Positions 25,665 to 34,608 of a stretch of DNA of 64,000 nucleotides are shown in pieces. The DNA is taken from the NCBI GenBank assembly GCA_963840725.1, contig CAWIZY010000016.1:1364001-1428000 (forward strand), written 5' to 3'. The translations under genes and the position numbers were made by a program. Position 1 is the first letter of the stretch; each line of letters opens with the position of its first letter. The DNA comes from CAVWDU01 sp963840725 (lineage in GTDB: Bacteria; Pseudomonadota; Gammaproteobacteria; Pseudomonadales; Halieaceae). A model generated the notes under the pieces. That model was not told the DNA's origin, searched no databases, and saw nothing but the letters and a program-made list of their open reading frames with translations.

Positions 25665-27587
25665 CTACCGGGATTTCCGGACCCGGAGGTACCACTCCGA
25701 CAGCAGTCGAACCTGCTTCTCGGTGTAACCCCGATCAACCATTCTTGCAACGAAGTCTGAATGTTTCTTTTGGTCGTCGGCGGAAGCCTTGGCGTTGAAA
25801 GAAATCACCGGCAGCAGGTCTTCGGTGCTGGCGAACATTTTCTTCTCTATAACACCACGCAGCTTTTCGTAACTGGTCCACTTGGGATTGCGCCCTTCGT
25901 TGCTGGCCCGGGAGCGCAACACGAAGTTGACAATTTCGCTGCGGAAGTCTTTCGGGTTGCTTATTCCTGCGGGTTTCTCGATTTTTTCCAGCTCGTCGTT
26001 CAGCGATGAACGGCTGAGGATTTCTCCGGTTTCAGGATCGCGGTACTCCTGGTCCTGCACCCAGAAATCGGCGTAGGTGACGTAGCGATCGAACAGGTTT
26101 TGCCCGTATTCCGAGTAGGACTCCAGGTAAGCCGTCTGGATTTCCTTGCCAATGAATTCGACGTAATTGGGTGCCATGAACTCCTTGATGAAGGTCAGGT
26201 AACGGTCATGGGTTTCCTGGGGAAATTGTTCCTGCTCGATGGCGCTTTCCAGCACGTAGAGCAGGTGTACCGGGTTGGCCGCGACCTCTGCCGGATCAAA
26301 ATTGAACACTTTGGAGAGCACCTTGAACGCGAAGCGGGTGGATAAACCGTCCATGCCCTCGTTGACACCGCCGTTGTCGCGGTACTCTTGCATCGACTTG
26401 GCCTTGGGGTCGGTATCCTTAAGACTTTCGCCGTCGTAGATGCGCATCTTCGAGTAAATGCTCGAATTCTCGGGCTCTGCAATCCGTGACAAGACGCTGA
26501 ACTGGGCCAGCATTTTAAGCGTATCGGGTGCGCAGGGCGCCTCACTCAGAGAGCTGTGTTGAAGCAGTTTGCGATAAATACCGATTTCTTCGGTCACCCG
26601 CAGGCAGTAGGGCACCTTGACAATATAGACCCGGTCAATAAACGCCTCGTTGTTCTTGTTGGTCTTGAACGCCTGCCACTCGGACTCGTTGGAGTGTGCC
26701 AGGACCACGCCTTCAAAGGGGATACCGCCGATGCTCTCGGTACCGTTGTAGTTGCCTTCCTGAGTTGCGGTCAGCAGGGGGTGCAGCACCTTGATGGGTG
26801 CTTTGAACATCTCCACGAACTCCATCAGGCCCTGATTGGCGCGACACATACCACCGGAGAAACTGTAGGCGTCAGGGTCATTCTGGGCAAAGTGTTCGAG
26901 CTTGCGGATGTCGATCTTGCCGACCAGTGCCGAGATGTCCTGGTTGTTCTCGTCGCCGGGCTCGGTCTTGGAGATTCCGACCTGGTCGAGTATCGAGGGA
27001 TACACTTTGACCACGCGGAACTGACTGATATCGCCGCCATATTCATGCAGCCGTTTGGCCGCCCAAGGAGACATCACTGCCTTCAGGTAGCGTTGCGGGA
27101 TGTTGTACTCCTCTTCAAGAATCGCCCCATCCTCTGCGCTGTCAAACAGCCCCAGTGGGGACTCGAAGACTGGCGAACCTTTAATGCAGTAAATTGGCTG
27201 CTTTTCCATGAGTTGTTTGAGCCGTTCGGCAAGTGAGGACTTACCCCCGCCTACCGGCCCCAGCAGATAGAGGATTTGCTTGCGCTCTTCGAGGCCTTGC
27301 GAGGCGTGTCGGAAGAAGCTGACGATCTGCTCGATACATTCTTCCATGCCATAGAACTCGGTGAAGGCGGCATAACGGCGGATTAGCTTGTTGGCAAAGA
27401 TGCGGCTGAGTCGAGGGTCCTTGGCGGTGTTAACCAGTTCCGGCTCGCCGATGGCGAGCAGCATGCGCTCCGCGGCGGAGGCATAGACACTGGAGTCCTG
27501 CTTGCACAGATCCAGGTATTCCTGGAGTGAATATTCTTCTTCCTGAGTGGATTCGTAGCGTCCTTGATAGTGATTGAAGATGGTCAT
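25665..27587 (-). CDS. yeaG: PrkA-family serine protein kinase (YeaG)
   Basis: 640 residues, the usual length. An AAA-type ATPase domain holds the P-loop GPVGGGKS (110-117), then VVLAHSNESEWQAFK and a kinase-like C-terminal part. E. coli YeaG is known as a kinase with a role in nitrogen starvation and stress survival. ATG 27587 is preceded by GGGAGG. It is the first gene of yeaG-yeaH-spoVR. The 290 bases upstream, shared with the end of the YegP gene, contain an AT-rich stretch with a run of nine A on the plus strand but no clear promoter boxes. Confidence 0.94.
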   Translation of the reverse strand: MTIFNHYQGRYESTQEEEYSLQEYLDLCKQDSSVYASAAERMLLAIGEPELVNTAKDPRLSRIFANKLIRRYAAFTEFYGMEECIEQIVSFFRHASQGLEERKQILYLLGPVGGGKSSLAERLKQLMEKQPIYCIKGSPVFESPLGLFDSAEDGAILEEEYNIPQRYLKAVMSPWAAKRLHEYGGDISQFRVVKVYPSILDQVGISKTEPGDENNQDISALVGKIDIRKLEHFAQNDPDAYSFSGGMCRANQGLMEFVEMFKAPIKVLHPLLTATQEGNYNGTESIGGIPFEGVVLAHSNESEWQAFKTNKNNEAFIDRVYIVKVPYCLRVTEEIGIYRKLLQHSSLSEAPCAPDTLKMLAQFSVLSRIAEPENSSIYSKMRIYDGESLKDTDPKAKSMQEYRDNGGVNEGMDGLSTRFAFKVLSKVFNFDPAEVAANPVHLLYVLESAIEQEQFPQETHDRYLTFIKEFMAPNYVEFIGKEIQTAYLESYSEYGQNLFDRYVTYADFWVQDQEYRDPETGEILSRSSLNDELEKIEKPAGISNPKDFRSEIVNFVLRSRASNEGRNPKWTSYEKLRGVIEKKMFASTEDLLPVISFNAKASADDQKKHSDFVARMVDRGYTEKQVRLLSEWYLRVRKSR

Positions 27588-27822
27588 ACAGAAAAACCTC
27601 CCACTCTGTTAGACAGTTGAACATAACGATATCTCCCAAAGAGAATACAGGATTTCGTGGTTAAAAGATGAGTGTGGAGTCACCTTACGCAAAAAAAAAT
27701 GCCGAACATGGTCAGTGTTCTCTACAGACCCTGGACGAGGGTGCCACAGCGGTGATTGAATGCGTAGTGAGGGGTGTATTGTGGCGCACAGCGGGAGCTG
27801 GCGCTCCACGGTGGTGCATATG

Positions 27823-27868
27823 AACAGACAGCGTGGGCGGGTGCTCGTCAATGCCCACGCTGTCTGTT
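27823..27868 (-). terminator. Strong hairpin downstream of the YegP gene
   Basis: AACAGACAGCGTGGGC (27823-27838) pairs perfectly with GCCCACGCTGTCTGTT (27853-27868), a 16-bp stem with a 14-base loop, starting 11 bases after the YegP stop codon. There is no adjacent U-run, so it may stabilise the transcript 3' end rather than terminate on its own. Confidence 0.6.
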
Positions 27869-27879
27869 GTAGCGGCTGT

Positions 27880-28218
27880 TCAGGCGGCGGTCAGGTCGCG
27901 AACGTCGGTGCTGGGGCCATTGGCTTTGACCGATGCGATGCCTTCATTCCGGCTGTTTTCCGAGCTGTACATCTGGCTTTGACCGATCACCTGGTGATTG
28001 GCGGCTTTCAGCACGAAATAAGGTTTGTCGTTTTCCGATTGCTTGCGTTCATAGCGGTCGTCATTCTCACAGTTGCTCTGCACCGAAGCGATGCCGTTCT
28101 CGGCGCCGTCACGAGACTTGTACATCTCGCTGGTCAGAACAATCTGGCCATTGGGGGCCAGCAAGCGGAAATGAAACTGGCCGTTTTTGGCCAGGGCGAG
28201 TTCGTAGTAGCCGATCAT
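27880..28218 (-). CDS. yegP: YegP family protein (two DUF1508 repeats)
   Basis: 112 residues made of two similar halves: KNGQFHFRLLAPNGQIVLTS ... GIASVQSN and DKPYFVLKAANHQVIGQSQ ... GIASVKAN. This is the tandem DUF1508 architecture of YegP. The small cytoplasmic protein has no established activity; its domain has a beta-sheet fold and may bind a partner. GGAGG lies before the ATG at 28218. It is a single gene with a strong hairpin behind it. Confidence 0.9.
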   Translation of the reverse strand: MIGYYELALAKNGQFHFRLLAPNGQIVLTSEMYKSRDGAENGIASVQSNCENDDRYERKQSENDKPYFVLKAANHQVIGQSQMYSSENSRNEGIASVKANGPSTDVRDLTAA

Positions 28219-28294
28219 AGGGTACCTCCTTACTGTGGTTAAGCGGCGCAGTGGCCGAGGGGGATTCTAGTCCAAGCCGTGTCCAGTGTCTTGA

Positions 28295-29782
28295 TCAGGT
28301 GCCACAAAAGGTTTGCTGGACTGCCTCTTCAGCCCGCGCCGGGAGCGCGTAACGGCTGTCCTGCGGCTCAAACCCGAATGGTCTGTAGAGGCGTTCCAGT
28401 AGAGCCTGGAAGGGTCCGAAGTCAGCATCGTCCACCGCTGCGACGATGCTTGCCTGCACCTGGTGATTGCGGGGAATAAATACCGGGTTGGCAAGGCACA
28501 TGTCCGAATAGCGCGTCTCCGGATCGGCGGGATCCCGCTTCAGTAGCGTTTGCCAGCGCGCTACCCAGTCCTCGAGGCCAGCTGGCAGCGGGTAGATCTC
28601 GCTGATGAGGGGTCCCGGGTTGCCCGCAGGGCGTGCCAGGTCGGTCAGATGGCGGAAAGTGAGGGTAAAGTCGGCCCCCGACTCCTTCATCTGTTGGAAC
28701 AGGGCTTCGACCATCTCCCGCTCGACCGGCTCGCTCGCGGTCAAGCCCAGTTTGCGCTGCAGGCCCTGCTGGTGGGCTTGCAGAAATCGCGGCTGAAAGT
28801 CGTCTATGGCCTCCTGGGCCAGCACCACGGCCCGTTCCTGGTCGCTGTGCAACAGGGGTAGCAGTGCCTGGGCCAGGCACGCCAGGTTCCAGTGCGCGAT
28901 GCCAGGCTGGTTGCGGTAGGCATATCGGCCTGCGTGATCGATACTGCTGAACACGGTGTCCGGATCGAACGCCTCCATGAATGCGCAGGGCCCGTAGTCT
29001 ATGGTCTCCCCACCGACCAGCATATTGTCGGTATTCATCACGCCGTGGATAAATCCGAGCAGTTGCCAGCGGGCAACCAGTGCCGCCTGCTTGGCAACGA
29101 CGCCCTGCAGCAACGCCTGGGTCGGGTTGGCAGAGTCAGCGGCCTGGGGGTAGTGGCGGCTGATGACATGATCGCGCAGGGCGGCGAGATGGGCCTGGTC
29201 TCCCCGGGCGGCAAAGAACTGGAACGTGCCGATACGAATGTGACTCCTGGCGACTCTGGTCAGTACCGCTCCGGGCTGGAACGCATCTCTGGCGACTTTA
29301 TCGCCGGTGGTGACTGCCGCCAGTGCGCGACTGGTGGGCACCCCCAGCGTGTGCATGGCCTCGCTTACCAGGTATTCCCGCAGCACCGGTCCCAGCGGTG
29401 AGCGGCCATCGCCGCCGCGGGAGTATGGTGTGCGGCCAGCGCCCTTGAGTTGCAGGTCGTAACGCTCGCCATCAGTGGCGACGATTTCTCCCAGCAATAT
29501 GGCACGCCCGTCCCCCAACTGCGGGTTGTAGCTGCCGAACTGGTGGCCTGCGTAGACGGTAGCCAGTGGCTCGGCGCCCTCAGGCACCCGGTTGCCAGCG
29601 AGCATCTCGGTGCCGGCAGGGGAGGCCAGCCAGTCCGCGTCCAGACCCAGCAGGCCGGCCAGTTCCCGGTTGACCTGTATCGGTCCCGGGCGGCTGACCG
29701 GCGAGGGGGGAAGGCGGGAATAAAATTGGTCTGGCAAGCGGGCGTAGCTGTTGTCAAAGTTGATACGCATGGGCTGATTCAT
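28295..29782 (-). CDS. selO: SelO/YdiU protein adenylyltransferase
   Basis: 495 residues from ATG 29782 (MNQPMRINFDNSYARLP); ATG 29770 is an equally possible start. The pseudokinase-fold SelO signature is clear: VYAGHQFGSYNPQLGDGRA, QLKGAGRTPYSRGGDGR, REYLVSEAMHTLGVPTSRAL, HGVMNTDNM and DYGPCAFME. The protein ends FCGT, with Cys at the position where eukaryotic SelO has selenocysteine. SelO transfers AMP to protein hydroxyl groups and is linked to redox stress. The same frame continues upstream to 31192, but that part is antisense to the KorA gene and is not coding. Confidence 0.93.
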   Translation of the reverse strand: MNQPMRINFDNSYARLPDQFYSRLPPSPVSRPGPIQVNRELAGLLGLDADWLASPAGTEMLAGNRVPEGAEPLATVYAGHQFGSYNPQLGDGRAILLGEIVATDGERYDLQLKGAGRTPYSRGGDGRSPLGPVLREYLVSEAMHTLGVPTSRALAAVTTGDKVARDAFQPGAVLTRVARSHIRIGTFQFFAARGDQAHLAALRDHVISRHYPQAADSANPTQALLQGVVAKQAALVARWQLLGFIHGVMNTDNMLVGGETIDYGPCAFMEAFDPDTVFSSIDHAGRYAYRNQPGIAHWNLACLAQALLPLLHSDQERAVVLAQEAIDDFQPRFLQAHQQGLQRKLGLTASEPVEREMVEALFQQMKESGADFTLTFRHLTDLARPAGNPGPLISEIYPLPAGLEDWVARWQTLLKRDPADPETRYSDMCLANPVFIPRNHQVQASIVAAVDDADFGPFQALLERLYRPFGFEPQDSRYALPARAEEAVQQTFCGT

Positions 29783-29917
29783 GGCCGTTGATCCGGGGCT
29801 GGGTAGGGAATACCCTAACCTTACCATGGGCCGCGAAGGCGCAGGCAGGATGACAGCGGCGTGACGCTGGACAGGGTGGTGTATCCTGTGACAAACAGCT
29901 GATCCGCAGGAGCGAGT

Positions 29918-31657
29918 GTGGCAGACGGACAATTGGCAGTAGCCATTACTGGCGCCGGCGGTGCAGGGGTGATTTCCTGCGGCGAACTGTTGCTGCAAGC
30001 GCGTGCCAGCGAGGGCGGCTTCGGCCTGTTGCGCAAGTCCTTCGGGCCTCAAATTCGTGGGGGAGAGGCCGCTGCACTGCTGCAATTGACCGCCGCAGAA
30101 CACTACGTGGCGGCGAGCCATTACGATGTACTGATTGCTCTGGATTGGGTAAATTTCGAGCGCTTCGAGGATGAGATCAGAATTTCTGCCGATACCCTGG
30201 TGATCTGCCAGGAGGGGCAGTCGCTGCCAGCTGCGGTCACCGCCTGTGCCCCGCGCGTGGTGCCCCTGGCCCTGACGGCGCTGGCCTGTGGGGCGCATTC
30301 CGAGGGCCGCGAAAATATGCTGGTAACCGGACTGCTGGGCGCGGTGCTGGGGCTGTCGACAACCCGCCTGACCGAGCTTGCGGCGACGAAGCTGGCGAGT
30401 AAGCCCGAGGCCTACCGTGAGGCGGCGGCAGCCTGTATTGCGGCCGGGGCAGAGTTGGGCAAGGGTTACGAACAGCTTTCGCCCGGTCCCTCGGGGAGTG
30501 AACTGTGGTATCTGAGCGGCAATCAGGCCGCTGCATTCGGCGCGCTGCACGCGGGTGTGCGCTTTGCCGCGGCTTACCCCATTACGCCGGCCTCCGACGT
30601 ACTCGAATGGCTGGCCGGGGGCCTGGAGGACGTGGGTGGGCAACTGGTGCAGGCCGAGGATGAACTGGCAGCCATCAATATGGCGATTGGTGCCGCATTC
30701 GGCGGTGTGGTGGCATTCACGGCAACCTCTGGCCCGGGGCTGGCGCTGATGACCGAAAGCCTTGGCCTCGCGGTGGCGAGCGAGACCGCGGTGACGGTGC
30801 TCAACGTCATGCGCGGCGGGCCGTCCACGGGCATACCGACCAAGTCTGAGCAGAGCGATCTCAATATCGCGCTGCATGGACTGCACGGCGATGCGCCGCA
30901 TCTGGTGCTGGCCCCGCTGGATATCGCCGATTGCGTTTTTACCACCGGCTGGGCGGTGCAATTGGCACAGAGCCTGCAAACGGCGGCCATTGTCCTGTCG
31001 GATCAATTTCTCGGTCAATCCACGGCCGTGGTGGCGCCGCCGCGAACAGCGGAACCGCTGGTCGCGGCTGACCAGGATGGTGAGGAGCACGCTAACGATT
31101 ATCTGCGGTACCGGCTGACGGCGTCCGGTATCTCCACCTGCGCTGTGCCTGGCGATGTGGGCCAGCGCTTCACCGCAGATGGACTGGAACACAATGAGGC
31201 GGGGACGCCTTCAGCGCGTCAATCCGATCATCTGCAGCAACTGGAGAAACGCCGAAGCAAGCTCAATAATTACGATTTTGGCTCCGACTGGGCGGCAGTG
31301 AACGGCGACGGGGCGGTAGCGCTCATCGGGTTCGGTTCGACCTCGGCGGTATTGCGGGAAACCGCTGCCGAGCTGGCGCGCGCTGATATAGCAACCCGCA
31401 CTATATGCCTGCGGCTGCTGGCACCCCTGCCGCTGCAGGATCTCCAGCGTGCTCTCGCAGGTGCCGAGCAGGTGGTGGTTGTAGAGCAGAACCACGGGGC
31501 TCAATTGCTGCACTACCTGCGCGGTGAAATCGAAATCTCCCAGCCGGTGCACAGTTGTGCCATGCCCGGACCAGTGCCACTGAGTGCCCAGCGCATAGCG
31601 GCTTTTGTCAGGGAGAGCCTTAACCGAGTAGCCATTGAGGAGGCAGCGGAGCAATGA
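29918..31657 (+). CDS. korA: 2-oxoacid:acceptor oxidoreductase alpha subunit with fused gamma domain (KorA)
   Basis: 579 residues. The N-terminal gamma domain (about 1-185) begins with TGAGGAGVISCGELL, and the alpha domain follows with YPITPASDVLEWL (220 on) and TSGPGLALMTESLGLA. This gamma-alpha fusion is the usual KorA form. With KorB it oxidises a 2-oxoacid with CoA and reduces ferredoxin; 2-oxoglutarate is the likeliest substrate but branched-chain or pyruvate forms are possible. GTG 29918 follows CAGGAG. The stop overlaps korB by 4 bases. Confidence 0.9.
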   Translation: MADGQLAVAITGAGGAGVISCGELLLQARASEGGFGLLRKSFGPQIRGGEAAALLQLTAAEHYVAASHYDVLIALDWVNFERFEDEIRISADTLVICQEGQSLPAAVTACAPRVVPLALTALACGAHSEGRENMLVTGLLGAVLGLSTTRLTELAATKLASKPEAYREAAAACIAAGAELGKGYEQLSPGPSGSELWYLSGNQAAAFGALHAGVRFAAAYPITPASDVLEWLAGGLEDVGGQLVQAEDELAAINMAIGAAFGGVVAFTATSGPGLALMTESLGLAVASETAVTVLNVMRGGPSTGIPTKSEQSDLNIALHGLHGDAPHLVLAPLDIADCVFTTGWAVQLAQSLQTAAIVLSDQFLGQSTAVVAPPRTAEPLVAADQDGEEHANDYLRYRLTASGISTCAVPGDVGQRFTADGLEHNEAGTPSARQSDHLQQLEKRRSKLNNYDFGSDWAAVNGDGAVALIGFGSTSAVLRETAAELARADIATRTICLRLLAPLPLQDLQRALAGAEQVVVVEQNHGAQLLHYLRGEIEISQPVHSCAMPGPVPLSAQRIAAFVRESLNRVAIEEAAEQ

Positions 31658-32490
31658 CCGGTGTAATGCAGCTCAAAGCCAGAGACTACAAGTCATCAGT
31701 CAAGCCTATATGGTGTCCTGGCTGTGGCCATTTTTCCGTGCTCAATGCCATCACCAAGGCTATGGCTGCTCTGGCGATTCAACGTGATGACACGGTGCTG
31801 GTGTCGGGGATCGGTTGTTCGTCGCGTCTGCCGGCTTATGTGGACAGCTACGGCTTTCATGGCGTCCACGGTCGTGGCTTGGCCGTGGCACAGGGCCTCA
31901 AGGTCGCCCGTCCTGACCTGACTGTGCTCGCCCTGGGCGGGGACGGAGACGGCTTCTCCATCGGCGGCAATCATTTTATGCACGCCTGTCGCCGCAATGT
32001 GGATATCACCTATATCGCAATGGACAACGAGGTCTACGGCATGACCAAAGGGCAGGCGTCCCCAACCACCCCTATTGATTGGGATCACAGCAAGCTGACG
32101 CCCCACGGGCCCGGCGTGCGGCCTTTCAAACCGGCGGCGCTGGCATTGGCAGCTGGTGCACCCTGGATTGCCAGGGGTTACTCCGGGAACCCGAACCAGA
32201 TGGCGGGTCTGATCGCTGCCGCGATCGAGCATCCGGGATTCAGTTTTGTACATGTGCTGTCCCAGTGTATTACGTTTTGCCCGGAGCAAACCGACTGGAA
32301 GGGAGTGGTCCAGCCAAGCGAAAAACCGGCGCTGGTCGACGAGGATGCGGCGGCCAAACTGTTTCTCCACGAGGATGGCTTCCAGACCGGAATACTCTAT
32401 GCACAGCCCCGTGATACCTGGCCTCCTGCAGCTGCTGCGCCACCGCAGCCCGATGCGCTGGGACAACTGGCACGGGGTTTCCTGCGATGA
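31654..32490 (+). CDS. korB: 2-oxoacid:acceptor oxidoreductase beta subunit (KorB)
   Basis: 278 residues. The thiamine-diphosphate subunit carries WCPGCGHF (Cys 21 and 24), GIGCSSR, the TPP motif GDGDGFSIGGNH (96 on) and MDNEVYGMTKGQASPT. No separate ferredoxin-like delta subunit is encoded, so this is the two-subunit type that relies on an outside ferredoxin; the conserved cysteines probably hold the single 4Fe-4S cluster. It overlaps the next gene by 4 bases. Confidence 0.92.
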   Translation: MTGVMQLKARDYKSSVKPIWCPGCGHFSVLNAITKAMAALAIQRDDTVLVSGIGCSSRLPAYVDSYGFHGVHGRGLAVAQGLKVARPDLTVLALGGDGDGFSIGGNHFMHACRRNVDITYIAMDNEVYGMTKGQASPTTPIDWDHSKLTPHGPGVRPFKPAALALAAGAPWIARGYSGNPNQMAGLIAAAIEHPGFSFVHVLSQCITFCPEQTDWKGVVQPSEKPALVDEDAAAKLFLHEDGFQTGILYAQPRDTWPPAAAAPPQPDALGQLARGFLR

Positions 32491-33002
32491 CAGAAGAGGG
32501 CGCACCGCTGGAGCTGTTTCTAGCCCATTCTGTGGCCCTGGAGTCAGAGGCGGGTGAGCGCTACCGCGAGCTGGAGGCCACGATGCGCGGTCATAACAAC
32601 ACCGAGGTAGCCGATTTTTTCAGGCGTATGGGAGACGAGGCCGAAAAGCATCTTGGAGAGATCGAGGGCTACACGGCCGGTCGGCAACTGCCCGCCATCC
32701 CCGCCTGGGAGTTCCAGTGGCCTGAGGCTGAGCCGCCGGAGACCATCAGCTACGAGGCGGTGCATTATCGCATGAGCTTGTCCGAGGCGATTACTCTGGC
32801 GCTGGCTAACGAGCGGGCGGCTAAAGACTACTATGCAAGGGTCGCCGAGCAGACGGCGCACCCCGAAACTGCCACCCTGGCGGCCTCTTTCGCCGCCGAG
32901 GAAGCTGAGCATGAGGCCGCCCTGATCGAGATACTGCAACACCTGCCGCCCGGACCGGAGCTGCATCGGTTGGAAGACGATGAACCCCATATGCCGGACT
33001 AG
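32487..33002 (+). CDS. Ferritin-like (rubrerythrin-type) diiron protein
   Basis: 171 residues, four-helix-bundle pattern with EAEKHLGEIEGY in the first half and ANERAAKDYY plus EEAEHEAALIE in the second, giving the Glu/His ligands of a diiron site. There is no rubredoxin-type CxxC domain. It is translationally coupled to korB (ATGA), so it probably protects the oxygen-sensitive oxidoreductase from peroxide or supplies iron; this is inferred from position. The stop overlaps the convergent CBS gene stop. Confidence 0.8.
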   Translation: MTEEGAPLELFLAHSVALESEAGERYRELEATMRGHNNTEVADFFRRMGDEAEKHLGEIEGYTAGRQLPAIPAWEFQWPEAEPPETISYEAVHYRMSLSEAITLALANERAAKDYYARVAEQTAHPETATLAASFAAEEAEHEAALIEILQHLPPGPELHRLEDDEPHMPD

Positions 33003-33406
33003 TCCATCAGTAGATAAAGCCCGTCGAAAACCAGTTCCCGATAGCTGACGATGCCGATGATCACGCCATTTTCTATCACCGGCGCATTGGACAAGCCAAA
33101 GCGCTCAAACAAGCGGGCGCAGTAGCGCACGTCCATTTCGGGGTCCAGCGAGACCACAGGCTTGGACATGATCTCATAAACGTTGGTGCGGTTCGCTGAG
33201 CGGTCTTTTGCCAGCACATTCTTGGCAATGTCCGCCAGCAGAACAATACCGAATGCGTCATGTTCGTGGCGCTTCTTGACCATTACCAGGTCGGAATTCC
33301 CCCGCCGCATGGCCTCCAGTGCCTCGGACACCGTGGCCATACCGTCCAGTTCCAGGTGAGTTTCGTGCATCACATCCCGTGCTTTGATAACTCTTCGGTC
33401 CATCAC
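32999..33406 (-). CDS. CBS-domain protein
   Basis: 135 residues made of two CBS motifs: RDVMHETHLELDGMATVSEA at the start and YEIMSKPVVSLDPEMDVRYC in the second half, ending GIVSYRELVFDGLYL. CBS pairs bind adenine nucleotides and act as energy sensors. It is the last gene of the DUF1538 operon and overlaps the PII-like gene by 4 bases, so it likely regulates the transporter with the PII-like protein. Confidence 0.88.
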   Translation of the reverse strand: MMDRRVIKARDVMHETHLELDGMATVSEALEAMRRGNSDLVMVKKRHEHDAFGIVLLADIAKNVLAKDRSANRTNVYEIMSKPVVSLDPEMDVRYCARLFERFGLSNAPVIENGVIIGIVSYRELVFDGLYLLMD

Positions 33407-33753
33407 AGTTGCTCCTCCACGTCGCTGGTGATTTCCTGGGCCTGGTGGACGATTCCGACCGCGTCCTCGACATCCACCTGAAACGCGATACCGGTGCCGG
33501 GTTTGTCATCGAACTGCCCCGCCTCGCTAATGGTCTCCAGGATATGTCGACTGCGATGTTCCTCTACGAGGAATAGCAGCACATCGCGTTGTGTTTCAAG
33601 AGTGAGCCCCAGGAACGTCTTGCTCACCTTAAGTCCTTCTCCACGTGCGTTGCTGATGACCGTGGCTCCTGTGGCACCCGCCTTTCGCGCGGCCTCCATC
33701 ACGGCATCGGTTTTTTTGTCCTGTGCGAAGACAATGATCATCTTGAAGTGCAT
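33403..33753 (-). CDS. PII-like regulatory protein
   Basis: 116 residues with the ferredoxin-like fold pattern of PII signal proteins: MHFKMIIVFAQDKKTDAVME, GATGATVISNARGEG in place of the T-loop region, and RDVLLFLVEEHRSRHIL. It lacks the Tyr-bearing T-loop of GlnB/GlnK, so it belongs with the diverse PII-like group that binds nucleotides and controls nearby transporters. AAGGAG precedes the ATG. It sits 18 bases after the second DUF1538 gene. Confidence 0.8.
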   Translation of the reverse strand: MHFKMIIVFAQDKKTDAVMEAARKAGATGATVISNARGEGLKVSKTFLGLTLETQRDVLLFLVEEHRSRHILETISEAGQFDDKPGTGIAFQVDVEDAVGIVHQAQEITSDVEEQL

Positions 33754-33771
33754 GGCACTCTCCTTGCTGGA

Positions 33772-34608
33772 TTACTCGTGTTTTTCAAGCTCGCTGGCGG
33801 GGCGCGTTTTAGGGTCGGGCTCCCGATCGGGTTTGCGATTCAGGCCTGCGATCAGTGCCGACAGTTGCGCGTAGGCCAGTACCGAAATGATGGGAAAGAG
33901 GCTGGCGAAAGCGATCAATCCGAAGCCGTCTATCAGCGGGTTGCGACCGGGCACTGTCTCGGACAGGCCCAGGCCGAGGGCGGCAACCAGCGGCACGGTC
34001 ACCGTGGATGTGGTGACACCACCGGAGTCGTAGGCCAGGGGAATGATCATTTTTGGTGCAACAAGTGTCTGGACTACCACCACCAGGTAGCCGGTCAGGA
34101 TGTACCAGTGTATCGGGTCGCCGACCACGATCCGGTAACACCCCAAGGATATGCCAACGGCAACACCCACAGCAACTGCGCTGCGCAGCCCCCAGATGCC
34201 GATCGCTCCACCGGACACCTGGTTGGCCTTTATGGCCACAGCAATCAGCGACGGCTCGGCAATGGTGGTGCTGAAGCCAATCAGAAACGCGAAGATGTAG
34301 ACCCAGTAGTAAGCCAGCCATTCGCTGCCCGCGGAGCTGTCTCCGCCGCCGGCGGCCATCACAAACGTGGGGTCGGTCAGTTGCGTTGCCATAAGTCTGC
34401 CCAGTGGAAACAGGGCCCACTCCAGACCGACCAGAAACAGCGCGAGCCCCACCAGAACCCAGAAAAAACCCAGCAGTATCGAACCCAGGTTAGCGGGTTT
34501 CTGCCGCAGTACCAGCAGCTGAAAAACCAGCAGAATGGTCGCTATCGGCAGCACATCGATAATGGTATCGATGAATACGGTGAACAGTTCAGCCAGCATG
34601 GCTGTCAT
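33772..34608 (-). CDS. DUF1538 membrane protein, second copy
   Basis: 278 residues, polytopic. Conserved segments shared with the upstream paralogue: LVGLALFLVGLEWALFPLG, TTIAEPSLIAVAIKA, YDSGGVTTSTVTVPLVAALG and NPLIDGFGLIAFASL-type helix. These DUF1538 features suggest a two-protein inner-membrane transporter of unknown substrate. The C-terminal tail after the last helix is charged (KPDREPDPKTRPASELEKHE) and could contact the PII-like or CBS protein. The start overlaps the first DUF1538 gene stop by 4 bases. Confidence 0.85.
   Translation of the reverse strand: MTAMLAELFTVFIDTIIDVLPIATILLVFQLLVLRQKPANLGSILLGFFWVLVGLALFLVGLEWALFPLGRLMATQLTDPTFVMAAGGGDSSAGSEWLAYYWVYIFAFLIGFSTTIAEPSLIAVAIKANQVSGGAIGIWGLRSAVAVGVAVGISLGCYRIVVGDPIHWYILTGYLVVVVQTLVAPKMIIPLAYDSGGVTTSTVTVPLVAALGLGLSETVPGRNPLIDGFGLIAFASLFPIISVLAYAQLSALIAGLNRKPDREPDPKTRPASELEKHE

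Noticed and set aside
29783..31192. A 470-residue extension of the SelO frame on the minus strand
   Set aside because: It is antisense to the well-supported KorA gene, is rich in Arg, Gln and His like a shadow frame, and SelO has a normal start at 29782.
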